Program-made: the position numbers and the translations under genes
The notes under the pieces: model-generated
The model's input: the letters and a program-made list of their open reading frames with translations, nothing else
Database searches by the model: none
Told to the model about the DNA's origin: nothing
Part shown: positions 24,785-33,306 of the stretch, in pieces
Position numbering within the stretch: position 1 is the first letter of the stretch
Layout of the letters: the number at the start of each line of letters is the position of its first letter
Assembly: GCF_029277985.1 (NCBI RefSeq)
Contig: NZ_CP119547.1
Location: forward strand, 62,001 to 126,000
Direction of reading: 5' to 3'
Source of the DNA: Providencia stuartii
Lineage (GTDB): Bacteria; Pseudomonadota; Gammaproteobacteria; Enterobacterales; Enterobacteriaceae
DNA length: 64,000 bases

Positions 24785-25774
24785 ATGTCTGATAACAAAT
24801 CTCTTGTAACCCGTATCGCAAGCCGGTTTGGCGTGGACACCCGAAAGTTCTATGAAACTTTGAAGGCGACCGCATTCAAGCAGCGAGATGGAAGTGCCCC
24901 GACCGATGAGCAGATGATGACGCTCCTGATCGTGGCTGAACAGTACGGTTTGAACCCTTTCACTCGGGAAATCTATGCGTTTCCTGACAAGCAAAATGGG
25001 ATCATTCCGGTAGTAGGTGTTGATGGTTGGAGCCGCATCATCAACGAGCATCCCCAGTATGATGGCGTCGAGTTCGTGTATTCGGACAAGATGGTCAGAA
25101 TGCAGGGGGCGAAAGTTGACTGCCCTGAGTGGATTGAATGCGTGATTTACCGTAAGGACAGATCTCGCCCTATCCGCATCAAGGAGTTCATTGATGAGGT
25201 GTACCGTGAACCGTTTCAGGGTCAAGGTCGCAATGGTGCTTACACTGTTGATGGCCCCTGGCAAACGCACACCAAGCGTCAACTCCGGCACAAGTCGCTG
25301 ATCCAGTGTTCTCGTGTCGCATTTGGTTTCTCTGGTATTTATGACCAGGATGAAGCTGAACGCATCCGTGAAATGGAGCAGGCATCGGCCATTAACCCGG
25401 CTATTGCCAATCTCCCTTCACCATCTCAAGTTCAAAGCCAAGAGCCTTTGGCTATTGAGCACAAAGAGCTTGACCCGATCCTAACCAAACTCGCAAATCG
25501 CGCCATTGCTGAAAACGCATGGTCTGCGGCGCATGAGTATGTGAAGGGACGGTATGAAGGTTCGGAACTGCAATATGCGACTCAATTCCTTCGTGACAAG
25601 GAGATGGATCAAATGGAGCCTCCGAAACCTGACTACCAGGAAGCGCACGAGCAAGAGTCCGCCGCTGGTGGTTCTGCAAATGCTGAACCTGGTGCCGAAG
25701 AAATGCCGCCTTTGAGTGACGAGGACATGATCCCTGTTACAGAAGAGGAGGGCGCGGAAGGCAGTTACTACTAA
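24785..25774 (+). CDS. bet: Bet/RecT-type single-strand annealing recombinase
   Basis: The 329-residue protein has the lambda Red beta / RecT-like core in its first 200 residues (EQYGLNPFTREIYAFPDKQNG, VDGWSRIINEHPQYDG, KRQLRHKSLIQCSRVAFGF), followed by an acidic Pro/Glu-rich tail that makes it longer than phage Beta (261 residues). It anneals complementary single strands and partners with Exo downstream. Bet/Exo of IncC and SXT/R391 elements are known to repair CRISPR-Cas breaks during transfer. Start 24785 has SD TTGGAG. Confidence 0.93.
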   Translation: MSDNKSLVTRIASRFGVDTRKFYETLKATAFKQRDGSAPTDEQMMTLLIVAEQYGLNPFTREIYAFPDKQNGIIPVVGVDGWSRIINEHPQYDGVEFVYSDKMVRMQGAKVDCPEWIECVIYRKDRSRPIRIKEFIDEVYREPFQGQGRNGAYTVDGPWQTHTKRQLRHKSLIQCSRVAFGFSGIYDQDEAERIREMEQASAINPAIANLPSPSQVQSQEPLAIEHKELDPILTKLANRAIAENAWSAAHEYVKGRYEGSELQYATQFLRDKEMDQMEPPKPDYQEAHEQESAAGGSANAEPGAEEMPPLSDEDMIPVTEEEGAEGSYY

Positions 25775-25836
25775 CCCCAACGGGGGGGACTCCCCCGCTG
25801 GGGGAGATCTCCCTCCTAACCATTGGAGAGAGGTCC
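25775..25836 (+). promoter_or_regulatory. SD-sequestering leader of exo
   Basis: A: GGGGGGACTCC. B: GATCTCCCTCC (with G-U). C: GGAGAGAGGTC. B pairs with C over the full 11 positions except one mismatch. Confidence 0.8.
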
Positions 25837-26847
25837 ATGAAAATAGTCAACCTATCGCAACGAGAGGAAGATTGGCTTGATTGGCGGCGTCAAGGTGTAA
25901 CAGCCACTGACGCCGCTATCCTGCTCAATCGGTCTCCGTACAAAACACGATGGAGACTGTGGGCCGAGAAGACTGGGTATGCGCGTGAAGTCGATCTGAG
26001 TCTTAATCCGCTGGTTCGCCGGGGGATAGAAAACGAAGATGCTGCAAGACGCGCTTTCGAGGAGAAGTATGATGACATGCTGCTCCCCGCCTGTGTCGAA
26101 TCGGTTCAATACCCGCTCATGAGGGCCTCCCTGGATGGCCTGAGAGATAACGGGGAGCCCGTCGAGCTGAAAAGCCCGAGTGCGACTGTCTGGGAAGATG
26201 TTTGTGCTGAGAAAGCAAACAGCAAGGCATACCAGCTTTATTACCCGCAGGTGCAACACCAGCTCCTGGTAACGGGGGCCAAGCAAGGCTGGTTAGTCTT
26301 CTACTTTGAAGGTCAGATTCAGGAGTTTCCAATACTCCGAGACGAAGCCATGATTCAAGAAATCTTGGCCGAGGCTAAAAAGTTCTGGCAACAGGTAGTA
26401 GACAAGAAGGAGCCCGACAAAGATCCAGAGAGAGACCTGTACATACCGCAAGGTGAAGAGGTCAACCGTTGGATTGCTGCTGCTGAGGAATACCGCCTCT
26501 ATGATGCTGAGATTCAGGAGCTGAAACAGCGACTGTCTGAGCTTCAAGAAAGGCAAAAGCCTCATCTCGACACCATGAAGTCCCTCATGGGGGAATACTT
26601 CCATGCCGACTACTGCGGTGTGATGGTAACGAGATACAAAGCGGCTGGCCGGGTAGACTACAAAAAGCTGTTGGCTGATAAGGCGTCAGGCGTGAAGCCT
26701 GAGGATGTTGACCAGTACAGAGAGAAGTCATCAGAGCGGTGCCGTGTAACGGTTACTGGCTCTGTGAAGCCACGGTACATTGTTGATGAGGACGTGCTTG
26801 CTCCTCTTGATGATTTGCCGGAAGAAGTAGAGACGTTCTACTGGTGA
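25837..26847 (+). CDS. exo: YqaJ-family 5'-3' exonuclease (lambda Exo-like)
   Basis: The 336-residue nuclease has the YqaJ pattern: WLDWRRQGVTATDAA at the start, an acidic catalytic aspartate region (RASLDGL), VELKSP with the lysine, and QVQHQLLVTG. It resects double-strand ends so that Bet can load. A long helical C-terminal part (from about residue 200) contains coiled-coil sequence. It ends block 2, directly before pseudoknot module 3. Confidence 0.92.
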   Translation: MKIVNLSQREEDWLDWRRQGVTATDAAILLNRSPYKTRWRLWAEKTGYAREVDLSLNPLVRRGIENEDAARRAFEEKYDDMLLPACVESVQYPLMRASLDGLRDNGEPVELKSPSATVWEDVCAEKANSKAYQLYYPQVQHQLLVTGAKQGWLVFYFEGQIQEFPILRDEAMIQEILAEAKKFWQQVVDKKEPDKDPERDLYIPQGEEVNRWIAAAEEYRLYDAEIQELKQRLSELQERQKPHLDTMKSLMGEYFHADYCGVMVTRYKAAGRVDYKKLLADKASGVKPEDVDQYREKSSERCRVTVTGSVKPRYIVDEDVLAPLDDLPEEVETFYW

Positions 26848-26983
26848 GTGGGGGATTTTCCCCCGCTTTCCCTTGGGGATTCTGGGAGTCTCCAACGGAA
26901 AGCAAGATTTTGTTCTCTTCGGAGAGCGAAAAGTGCGATAGCTGGTCGCCAAAAACAAACAGCAAATTAACGTTAATTTACTA
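26848..26983 (+). repeat. Pseudoknot leader module, copy 3
   Basis: Upstream hairpin GGGGG/CCCCC, P0 CTTTCC/GGAAAG, P1 TCTC-TTCG-GAGA, P2 GCGA/TCGC around TAGCTGG, tail CAGC. Bases 26906-27025 repeat 22071-22190 exactly. Confidence 0.85.
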
Positions 26984-27046
26984 GCCCAACCGGGCGCATC
27001 CGCCCGGTTCGGGACGTGGTGCGCCCCCAACTTTTTGGAGTGCATC
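26984..27046 (+). promoter_or_regulatory. SD-sequestering leader of the DUF3150 gene
   Basis: A: GGCGCATCC. B: GGTGCGCCCCCAA. C: TTGGAGTGCATC. The 5' half is identical to the MoxR-gene leader, but C differs (GTGCATC instead of GCGCACC) and still pairs with B through G-U pairs. Confidence 0.8.
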
Positions 27047-28324
27047 ATGACTAAAGTGAACCATCTACAAAGCCTCTGTGTTATCCACGTAGACTTTGAC
27101 ATCTGGAGTGGACAAACCCGTTTGTCTGCATCTGATCTCAAGCTGGGCGAGGGTGGTGAAATTCCACCTGAGAAAGTAGCTCAACTGGGAAGTAAGAAGA
27201 TCTGTGATCCGGCTAAGCTGAAAGGCTTTCATCGCCTGAAAACAGAAACTCGTCGCCTCCTGCTGAAATTCGGTATGCCGTTCATGAACGGATTTGCCGT
27301 ACCCGTCAGCAAGACCGATGAAATCTGTAACAAGCTGAATGACATAAACTTTCAGTTTAACCAACTGAAACAGGATTTCATCAAAGGTTACAACAAAGCC
27401 GTGGATGAATGGTGTCAGGAGAACCCTGAGTATGAACGAGCTATCCGTGCCGGAGCCCTTCCAAAGGAAACGGTCGAGGAGCGGATTGGCTTTGAGTACC
27501 AGGTGTTCATGATCCAGCCTGTGAACGAAGATGAGGCCAACGCCAAACGCCTTAACCGCAAGGTTGAGCGCTTGGGTGACGATCTCATCTCCGAAGTGGT
27601 TCAGGAAGCGAATAAGTTCTATATGGAACGTTTGGCCGGTCGAGACCAATGTGCGGTCACTACTCGGCAGACACTCCGTAACATCCGCGACAAGGTGGAT
27701 GGGCTTAGCTTCCTGAACAGCGCTTTTAACCCTCTGGTCAAGCTGCTCGACCAAACCCTCCGGGGATACGAGCAACATGCCGATGGCCGAAACATCGTTG
27801 CGCCTTTCTTTTATCAGGTCGTGGCCGCAGTGCTGATCATGAGCGAGAGGGACCGCATCGAGCAGTATGCCAATGGCTCGATTACTGTAGAGGGCATGGC
27901 TAATGACATTGGCGGTTCGGGAGCCCAGATGGGGGACCGTTCTAAAGATGAAAAGGCCGAACAGAAAAGCGATAAAGCCGGTGAGCTTATCCCTGCAACA
28001 GAGGGTGGCGAAACCAAGCAGCAACAGGTAGGTGGTACTGAATCTGTTCAATCAGAACAGACTAACAGCGGTGGTAACGCTGTTGACCTGGATGAAGACA
28101 TCGACAACTTCTTCAAGAGTTTTGCAGAACGAGGCGAGGGTGAATCGGAAGATGAATCCAATGCCGGTGATGTGGTTCGAGAAGAGCGCGTTGATGTTGA
28201 GGATGAGCCGGTTTTGCCTGAGGAAACTCCGGTAGAGCAAGAGCCTGTCCAAGAGGAGCCGACAGAGGAGCCTCTCAACCAGGAGCTGCCTAAAACTGAC
28301 GACGATGGCGACTATTTCTTCTAA
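27047..28324 (+). CDS. DUF3150-like protein
   Basis: The 425-residue soluble protein is helical with a long acidic tail (from about residue 300, rich in Glu, Gln, Ser, Val). Its middle part looks like DUF3150 proteins that usually sit between a MoxR ATPase gene and a VWA gene, as here (MoxR at 22212, VWA at 28409). Likely a third member of that machine. ATG 27047 is chosen because SD GGAG is 6 bases upstream; a TTG at 27035 is in the leader stem. Confidence 0.65.
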   Translation: MTKVNHLQSLCVIHVDFDIWSGQTRLSASDLKLGEGGEIPPEKVAQLGSKKICDPAKLKGFHRLKTETRRLLLKFGMPFMNGFAVPVSKTDEICNKLNDINFQFNQLKQDFIKGYNKAVDEWCQENPEYERAIRAGALPKETVEERIGFEYQVFMIQPVNEDEANAKRLNRKVERLGDDLISEVVQEANKFYMERLAGRDQCAVTTRQTLRNIRDKVDGLSFLNSAFNPLVKLLDQTLRGYEQHADGRNIVAPFFYQVVAAVLIMSERDRIEQYANGSITVEGMANDIGGSGAQMGDRSKDEKAEQKSDKAGELIPATEGGETKQQQVGGTESVQSEQTNSGGNAVDLDEDIDNFFKSFAERGEGESEDESNAGDVVREERVDVEDEPVLPEETPVEQEPVQEEPTEEPLNQELPKTDDDGDYFF

Positions 28325-28337
28325 TAGTCACTTCAAC

Positions 28338-28408
28338 TAAACCGACCCGGAGGGGATAGCCATTCCCTCCAGGGGTGGACTATCTCCTTCCCTACCAGGA
28401 GAAAAGAT
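28338..28408 (+). promoter_or_regulatory. SD-sequestering leader of the VWA gene
   Basis: A: GGAGGGGATAG. B: CTATCTCCTT. C: AGGAGAAAAGATA. Both pairings are possible, with a bulge in B-C. Confidence 0.75.
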
Positions 28409-30205
28409 ATGTCCAAAAAACGCACCATTTACAGCGCTCTACCAATCGTGGCCGCAGCCTATGGTGAAAAACTCGGTGTCAAAGTCGCCATCGGTAACGA
28501 TGACGCATACACCGATGGTAAGACCATCGTGGTTCCGAATATCCCCGACGACTATCCTCACATGGATGCTGTCTGGGGGTATTTGGCCCATGAAGCAGCC
28601 CATGTCCGGTTTACGGACTTTGGTGTTGAGCGCCGCAGAGGTCTTCATGCTGAGTTGTCCAACGTTTTGGAGGACTGCCGCATAGAACGGGCCATGATGG
28701 AACTCTTCCCCGGTACGTCGCAGACCCTGAATGAGGTTGCTCGCTATATGGCTCAAGCTGGTCATTACGAGCACGTCACAGACAAAGAGGCCCCTGCCTC
28801 CATTCTGACAGGGTTTTGTTTGTACTGGTTGCAAACCAAGGCTGTAGGGCAATCCGTCCTTCAACCCTATCTCGATTCGGCTACCCCCGTATTCGAGCGC
28901 GTGTTCCCTCAGGGTGTTGTTGTTCGGCTGAACGCTTTACTGCGTAAGGCTGTGAACACTAAGTCAACCGCAGAGGTGACATCCTTGGCCGACCAAATCA
29001 TCAAGATGATCGAGGAGGAAAAGGAGAAAGAAGAGCAAAAGCCCCTGAATGGTCAGGATGGTAACAACCAGCAGAATGCTGGTGGCAACCAACCTCAGAA
29101 CAGTCAGGGCGGAAGTGGTAACGATCAAAACCAAGGGCCTGATGCCAATGGTGGTGATCAGCAAGGTAAAGACCAGAAGCAAGACGATGCTAACGGGAAA
29201 TCTGATCCGAAAGGACAGGGCGACCAAGGCAAGTCGGATACTGATGGTGGCAGCAAGGCAGGACAAAGCCAGGCTGGTGGCAATTCTGACGCGGCGAAAC
29301 AAGACGCGGCCAAAATGCTCCAGCAGGTTCTGAATGCCGGTGCCGGTGATTTGCGTGGTGACGCGCATGATGCACTTAAAGCCGAGCTCAACCGGGTGGC
29401 TCAAGATAAGGGGGACAGTAGCTATATGACTGTTCGCTCTGCTGTGAACACCCAGGACAACCCTGCTGTTGGCAAAAGCCTGGTAGGGGATGTGAAGAGC
29501 ACCACTTCAAAGATAAGAACGCAGCTCTACGGATTGGTCCAGGCCAGCCAGCGAGTTGCTCACCGTAACCAACGATCAGGGAAGCGTGTGGATGCTCGGA
29601 AACTACATCGTGTAGTGACGGGTGATACCCGCGTATTCCTCAAGCCGGAAGCCAAGAAACGCCCTAATACGGCGGTTCACATCCTGGTTGATATGAGCTC
29701 CTCGATGGCCTACAAGGCCGCCAATGGAAAGGAGCGTCAAGACATTGCGCGGGAAGCGTCCTTGGCTATTTCGATGGCTCTGGAAGCAATACCCGGCGTA
29801 AACCCGGCAGTCACCTTTTTTGGTGGCAACCGGAACCAGCCAGTGTTCAGTGTCGTGAAGCATGGAGATACGGTTCAGAATCGGGCCGGTCGGTTTGGGT
29901 TCAAAGCAACTGGCGGTACGCCTATGGCGGAAGCTATGTGGTATGCAGCTTTTGAACTCACCAAGACCCGTGAAGAGCGAAAAATGTTGATCGTAGTGAC
30001 TGACGGGCAGCCTCAAAGCGCCCCGGCATGTCGCTCAGTGATTGACCTCTGTGAACGAAGCGATGTTGAGGTGATCGGCATAGGGGTAGAGACTACCGCA
30101 GTGTCAGGACTGTTCCAAAAGAACATTGTCATTGATGATGCGGCAGCTCTGCAACGCACACTGTTTAAGTTGATGGAGCGGTCATTGACTGCTTTTGCAG
30201 CTTAA
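28409..30205 (+). CDS. CobT-like VWA-domain protein with HExxH motif
   Basis: The 598-residue protein has an N-terminal domain with HEAAHVRFTDF (about residues 61-71), the HExxH..TDF pattern seen in CobT/VWA proteins and resembling a metalloprotease site; a Gln/Gly/Asn/Asp low-complexity linker (about 205-300); and a C-terminal VWA domain with MIDAS motif DMSSSM (about residue 428) and a later TDGQP. It is the likely partner of the MoxR-like ATPase at 22212, often labelled CobT. Substrate unknown. Confidence 0.82.
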   Translation: MSKKRTIYSALPIVAAAYGEKLGVKVAIGNDDAYTDGKTIVVPNIPDDYPHMDAVWGYLAHEAAHVRFTDFGVERRRGLHAELSNVLEDCRIERAMMELFPGTSQTLNEVARYMAQAGHYEHVTDKEAPASILTGFCLYWLQTKAVGQSVLQPYLDSATPVFERVFPQGVVVRLNALLRKAVNTKSTAEVTSLADQIIKMIEEEKEKEEQKPLNGQDGNNQQNAGGNQPQNSQGGSGNDQNQGPDANGGDQQGKDQKQDDANGKSDPKGQGDQGKSDTDGGSKAGQSQAGGNSDAAKQDAAKMLQQVLNAGAGDLRGDAHDALKAELNRVAQDKGDSSYMTVRSAVNTQDNPAVGKSLVGDVKSTTSKIRTQLYGLVQASQRVAHRNQRSGKRVDARKLHRVVTGDTRVFLKPEAKKRPNTAVHILVDMSSSMAYKAANGKERQDIAREASLAISMALEAIPGVNPAVTFFGGNRNQPVFSVVKHGDTVQNRAGRFGFKATGGTPMAEAMWYAAFELTKTREERKMLIVVTDGQPQSAPACRSVIDLCERSDVEVIGIGVETTAVSGLFQKNIVIDDAAALQRTLFKLMERSLTAFAA

Positions 30206-30222
30206 CAGGAAGTGAAACGACA

Positions 30223-30256
30223 AACGGCTATCCCTTCGGGGGTGGCCGTTTTTATT
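30223..30256 (+). terminator. Terminator-like hairpin after the VWA gene
   Basis: AACGGC and GCCGTT enclose CCC-TTCG-GGG and are followed by TTTATTT. It lies 10 bases before the next SD (GGAG), so it may attenuate transcription into the small gene rather than end the operon. Confidence 0.6.
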
Positions 30257-30266
30257 TGGAGAGTCT

Positions 30267-30602
30267 ATGAACCAATTCCATTCATCTTTGGATTTGTATC
30301 ATCGGAACAAAGGTAGAAGGGCTACAGTGCCGGAGACGCCTTTTTTACTGCTTGCTAAGCGCATTCCTCCGATGTACTGGAGACTGTTCCAGGGTGTTAC
30401 TTTGGATAGTCGTATGGGATACACAGGCAGGCGGCAGTTCCACAGTCTTGGGCAAGCAATCGACTGGGCAAAGTCATCAGTTGGCGATTCCTGGTCAAAT
30501 AAGCGCTTTCACAAGCCGGTAGGCCTCGATGTATTGCTGGCCTGTACTGCGAGTAAGGTGCCTGAACATCTGGTCGAAGAACTGAAAAGACGGGGCAGTT
30601 GA
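30267..30602 (+). CDS. Small basic protein of unknown function
   Basis: The 111-residue protein is basic, with aromatic residues spread through (YHRNKGRR, MYWRLFQG). SD TTGGAGAG precedes ATG 30267. The last gene of block 3, followed by an AcaCD-like box. Family not recognised. Confidence 0.6.
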   Translation: MNQFHSSLDLYHRNKGRRATVPETPFLLLAKRIPPMYWRLFQGVTLDSRMGYTGRRQFHSLGQAIDWAKSSVGDSWSNKRFHKPVGLDVLLACTASKVPEHLVEELKRRGS

Positions 30603-30617
30603 TGCGTCTTTGAGCTT

Positions 30618-30642
30618 TGCACCCGAAAAGGGCAGTTTGAGC
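30618..30642 (+). promoter_or_regulatory. AcaCD-like box before block 4
   Basis: TGCACCCGAAAAGGGCAGTT followed by TGAGCG matches the box before block 7 almost base for base. The -10 at the expected place (30668, AACAAT) is weak. It would read through pseudoknot module 4. Confidence 0.55.
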
Positions 30643-30677
30643 GTTCCTGTTCACACAGCTCTCGTGGAACAATCAAA

Positions 30678-30799
30678 GTGAGGAGGGAATACCCTCCCAC
30701 TTTCTCAGAGGCCTTCATTGAGGGTTGCTGAGAAAGTGAATTTTGTCCTCTCTGAGGGCGAAACGTGCGATAGCTGGTCGCCAAAAACAAACAGCATTC
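30678..30799 (+). repeat. Pseudoknot leader module, copy 4
   Basis: Hairpin GTGAGGAGGG/CCCTCCCAC, P0 ACTTTCTCAG/CTGAGAAAGT, P1 CCTC/GAGG, P2 GCGA/TCGC around TAGCTGG (30771-30777), tail CAGC at 30792-30795. Confidence 0.82.
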
Positions 30800-30866
30800 A
30801 ACCTCAGCCTAAGGGCGCACTGCGCCTGACAGGCTCTGTGTGCCCAAGTTACTTTAAGGAGCACAC
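30800..30866 (+). promoter_or_regulatory. SD-sequestering leader of the 179-residue gene
   Basis: A: GGGCGCAC. B: TGTGTGCCC. C: GGAGCACACA, running into the ATG. Confidence 0.78.
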
Positions 30867-31406
30867 ATGTCTCATCTGAACAATCTCAAATCCGTAATGA
30901 TCTCTCTCGCCGCCGAACATAAGCTGCCTGAAATCTACCAGGATGACATCACTACCGATGTGGAGTCTCTGGATCGATTCGATGGTTTACGTCTGGTCTG
31001 GCTGTTGCGGTCTTGCGGCAGCGTATTGGTGCCAGCGGAAGTTGGCGTTAATCCGATCTATATCACCCATTGGTTGTGGTCTAACCACGGTCAACAGGTG
31101 GTTCCATTCTCTGTGGATACCCGCACGGGGTTGATTGAAAAAATCGACTTCGAGCAAGCTGAAAAGCTGATCATGCAGATGCCTTGCAACCTCTCTTCAT
31201 TGCAGAACAAGGAATACTTGGTTGACCAGGTAAACCGAGTGTTGCAACGAGGTTGTGAAATGCGTATCTGGGGTATCTTCGAGTCTCCAAGCTCGGTGGA
31301 ATCCGTTGGTGGTTGGAAAGAGTGGCAGAGCTATTTCAGCTCTACTGGGAATCGACTGATGGCCGATTTCGTTGGTAAAGCCATTCGATTCACCAACCCT
31401 CGATAA
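30867..31406 (+). CDS. Conserved plasmid protein of unknown function
   Basis: The 179-residue soluble protein has no signal peptide; aromatic segments (YITHWLWSNHG, WGIFESP, GGWKEWQSYF) suggest a compact globular fold. The first gene of block 4, with pseudoknot module and hairpin leader. Family not recognised. Confidence 0.65.
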   Translation: MSHLNNLKSVMISLAAEHKLPEIYQDDITTDVESLDRFDGLRLVWLLRSCGSVLVPAEVGVNPIYITHWLWSNHGQQVVPFSVDTRTGLIEKIDFEQAEKLIMQMPCNLSSLQNKEYLVDQVNRVLQRGCEMRIWGIFESPSSVESVGGWKEWQSYFSSTGNRLMADFVGKAIRFTNPR

Positions 31407-31424
31407 ATCGCCGTTCAACCATTA

Positions 31425-31496
31425 ACCCTAATTAACCCTATGGGGCTCCGATAGCCCTGAGGGGACGGGGCTCCGCAATCGCAATAAGGAGTCCCT
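31425..31496 (+). promoter_or_regulatory. SD-sequestering leader of the 166-residue gene
   Basis: A: GGGGCTCC. B: GGGGCTCC (pairs with A through G-U). C: GGAGTCCC. Hairpin I is preceded by two copies of TTAACCCTA. Confidence 0.75.
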
Positions 31497-31997
31497 ATGA
31501 AAAACCTATCAGCTTTGGAAGCAGTTCTTGACTACGACAAACCTTCTCGACGTTTTCTTGATGAGCTCAACGAAAACCAGATGAAGGATTTGTCCGGGGA
31601 AATCTTCGCCAAGCTCTACTGGAGCAAGCGTAATCCCCAGTGGTACGAGAAAGACACCAATCGGCTGTTTGCACGACTTCGTTGGGTTCAGCGCATCATC
31701 AAGAAGCGCTTGAAAACCGGCAAGGTTAAACCTGAACTGACAGAAAATGGTTCAGTGATGGAGCGCTTCAACTTCCCTTATGGTGACACTCTCGATTTCT
31801 TCCATCGGTACTTGCGACATCCCAAATGGGAGGTTGTGTATCAAGAATCGGGGTGCAGTGCCTTTTGGAAAAATGAAGCAACGCTTGAGCTATGCACCTA
31901 CTGCGAAGGTGATGTGGTCATGATGAAGGCTCCTGATGAAGCAACCTTCTTTCGTGATTGCAATCGCCTTAGCTGGTGGTATGCAGATAACGCTTGA
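31497..31997 (+). CDS. Conserved plasmid protein of unknown function
   Basis: The 166-residue protein has a basic helical centre (RLRWVQRIIKKRLKTGK) and cysteine/aromatic C-terminal half (CTYCEGDV). It may bind nucleic acid, judging only by its charge. Family not recognised. Confidence 0.62.
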   Translation: MKNLSALEAVLDYDKPSRRFLDELNENQMKDLSGEIFAKLYWSKRNPQWYEKDTNRLFARLRWVQRIIKKRLKTGKVKPELTENGSVMERFNFPYGDTLDFFHRYLRHPKWEVVYQESGCSAFWKNEATLELCTYCEGDVVMMKAPDEATFFRDCNRLSWWYADNA

Positions 31998-32003
31998 TCT
32001 TAA

Positions 32004-32070
32004 TCCCTAACCAGGGGCGAACCGGCCCCTGATGGGAGCATGGTGCGCCCCATCTATGATGGAGGACGCC
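32004..32070 (+). promoter_or_regulatory. SD-sequestering leader of the HPPY methyltransferase gene
   Basis: A: GGGGCGAACC. B: GGTGCGCCCCATC. C: GATGGAGGACGCC. B and C pair over most of 13 positions with a 3-base loop. Confidence 0.8.
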
Positions 32071-32955
32071 ATGTTCAAATCATCAGTATGCTCCTACGAA
32101 AACAGGGGGCCTTACGGAAACAACAAGTACCGAGGCAACTGCTCGGGCTTTATCGTTAAAGACTTCATTGAGTCTTACATGAGAAAGCCGAACGGGCTGG
32201 TGGCAGACCCAAGTGTTGGGGGTGGCTCTAGCATCGACGTTGCCAATGAACTTGGTGTCCGTTTCAAAGGGACAGACTTGCATCAGGGGTTCAACCTGTT
32301 GCGGGATGACTTCCTTTCGTTCCTCGGAGAGCCTGCACACCTGATCTGGTGGCACCCTCCTTACTGGGACATGATCCAGTATTCAGGTAAGCAGTGGGGC
32401 GAGCCCAACAAATGGGATATGAGCCGCATGAATTTGCCTGAGTTCGTTGAAGCCCTTGAGCTGGCCGTTATGAATATTCATGACGCCTGTGAGCGAGGAG
32501 GGCATTACGGAATCCTCATGGGAAACCTGAGGCGCGATGGGGATTATTTCAACCTGTCCAGCCTTGTGGAACGTATCGCACCTGGGAAGCTGGTGGATGA
32601 GATCATCAAAACACAGCACAACTGTGTGAGTGACCGAACTCAGTATTCCGGGAAGCTGGTGCGTATCGCCCATGAAAAGCTGTTGGTGTTTCGTCGTAAC
32701 GACGTTGCCTCATCGCTCTGTCTTCTTGCTGCCGTACACCGTCGAGCAACCAATATGGTTTCGACTACGTGGAAAGCTGCAATACGCCGAACCCTACAGG
32801 GGAAAACGTTGAAGCTGGAGCAGATTTACAAAGAGATTGAACCCTACGCAAAGCATCGAGAGAACAACCACTGGCAAGCAAAGGTCAGGCAAGTTCTTCA
32901 AGATGCCAGGTTCTTTATTCGCATCGAGGTAGGTGTCTATGCACTTGCTGAGTAG
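32071..32955 (+). CDS. DNA methyltransferase-like protein (DPPY variant HPPY)
   Basis: The 294-residue protein carries SAM-binding motif I (VADPSVGGGSSIDV, about residue 45) and catalytic motif IV as HPPYW (about residue 95) in place of D/N-PPY, which points to an N6-adenine or N4-cytosine methyltransferase of beta type. A winged-helix-like C-terminal part follows. No restriction enzyme gene is beside it, so it is an orphan modification enzyme, perhaps protecting the plasmid. The His for Asp/Asn change could alter specificity or activity. Start 32071 has SD GGAGG. Confidence 0.75.
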   Translation: MFKSSVCSYENRGPYGNNKYRGNCSGFIVKDFIESYMRKPNGLVADPSVGGGSSIDVANELGVRFKGTDLHQGFNLLRDDFLSFLGEPAHLIWWHPPYWDMIQYSGKQWGEPNKWDMSRMNLPEFVEALELAVMNIHDACERGGHYGILMGNLRRDGDYFNLSSLVERIAPGKLVDEIIKTQHNCVSDRTQYSGKLVRIAHEKLLVFRRNDVASSLCLLAAVHRRATNMVSTTWKAAIRRTLQGKTLKLEQIYKEIEPYAKHRENNHWQAKVRQVLQDARFFIRIEVGVYALAE

Positions 32956-33020
32956 CCCAACCGGGGCGTGACATCCCGGAGGGGATTGGTCGCGCTCATC
33001 AACAACAAAGGAGCGTGACC
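32956..33020 (+). promoter_or_regulatory. SD-sequestering leader of the ferredoxin gene
   Basis: A: GGGGCGTGAC. B: GGTCGCGCTC. C: GAGCGTGACC. B-C is a complete 10-bp stem with one G-U. Confidence 0.82.
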
Positions 33021-33245
33021 ATGAACGTACAACTTCAAGCCAGCAACAATGTGCTGTTGGCGCAAATCGAAAGCAAAGGCCTCACTGTTGAAACGCATTG
33101 TCGCAGTGGCTTTTGTGGCATGTGCCGGGTTCGTCTACTCGAAGGTCAAGTGGCCTATGACGAGACGCCCATCGCATTTGTCAAAGAAGGGGAAGTGTTG
33201 GTTTGCTGCGCTAAAGCAAAAACCGATGTGACCTTGGAAATTTAA
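33021..33245 (+). CDS. Plant-type [2Fe-2S] ferredoxin
   Basis: The 74-residue protein shows CRSGFCGMC (C-x4-C-x2-C, about residues 27-35) and a distal VCCAKAK, the four-cysteine pattern of a plant-type 2Fe-2S ferredoxin. It would carry electrons for an oxidoreductase. No reductase is nearby. Within this region the most likely users are proteins with Fe-S or radical chemistry, such as the DndC-like protein at 39535, but this is inference. Confidence 0.85.
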   Translation: MNVQLQASNNVLLAQIESKGLTVETHCRSGFCGMCRVRLLEGQVAYDETPIAFVKEGEVLVCCAKAKTDVTLEI

Positions 33246-33306
33246 CCCATCCGGAGGAGCCTTTCCTGCGGGTGGGGCTCCTCTATCCATTACGAGGAGA
33301 AACACT
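33246..33306 (+). promoter_or_regulatory. SD-sequestering leader of the 129-residue gene
   Basis: A: GGAGGAGCC. B: GGGGCTCCTC. C: GAGGAG with the SD. Confidence 0.75.

Noticed and set aside
22212..30205. Genuine cobaltochelatase CobS/CobT function
   Set aside because: Only the generic MoxR and VWA partners are present. No other corrin gene is in the window, and such pairs act in many other processes.
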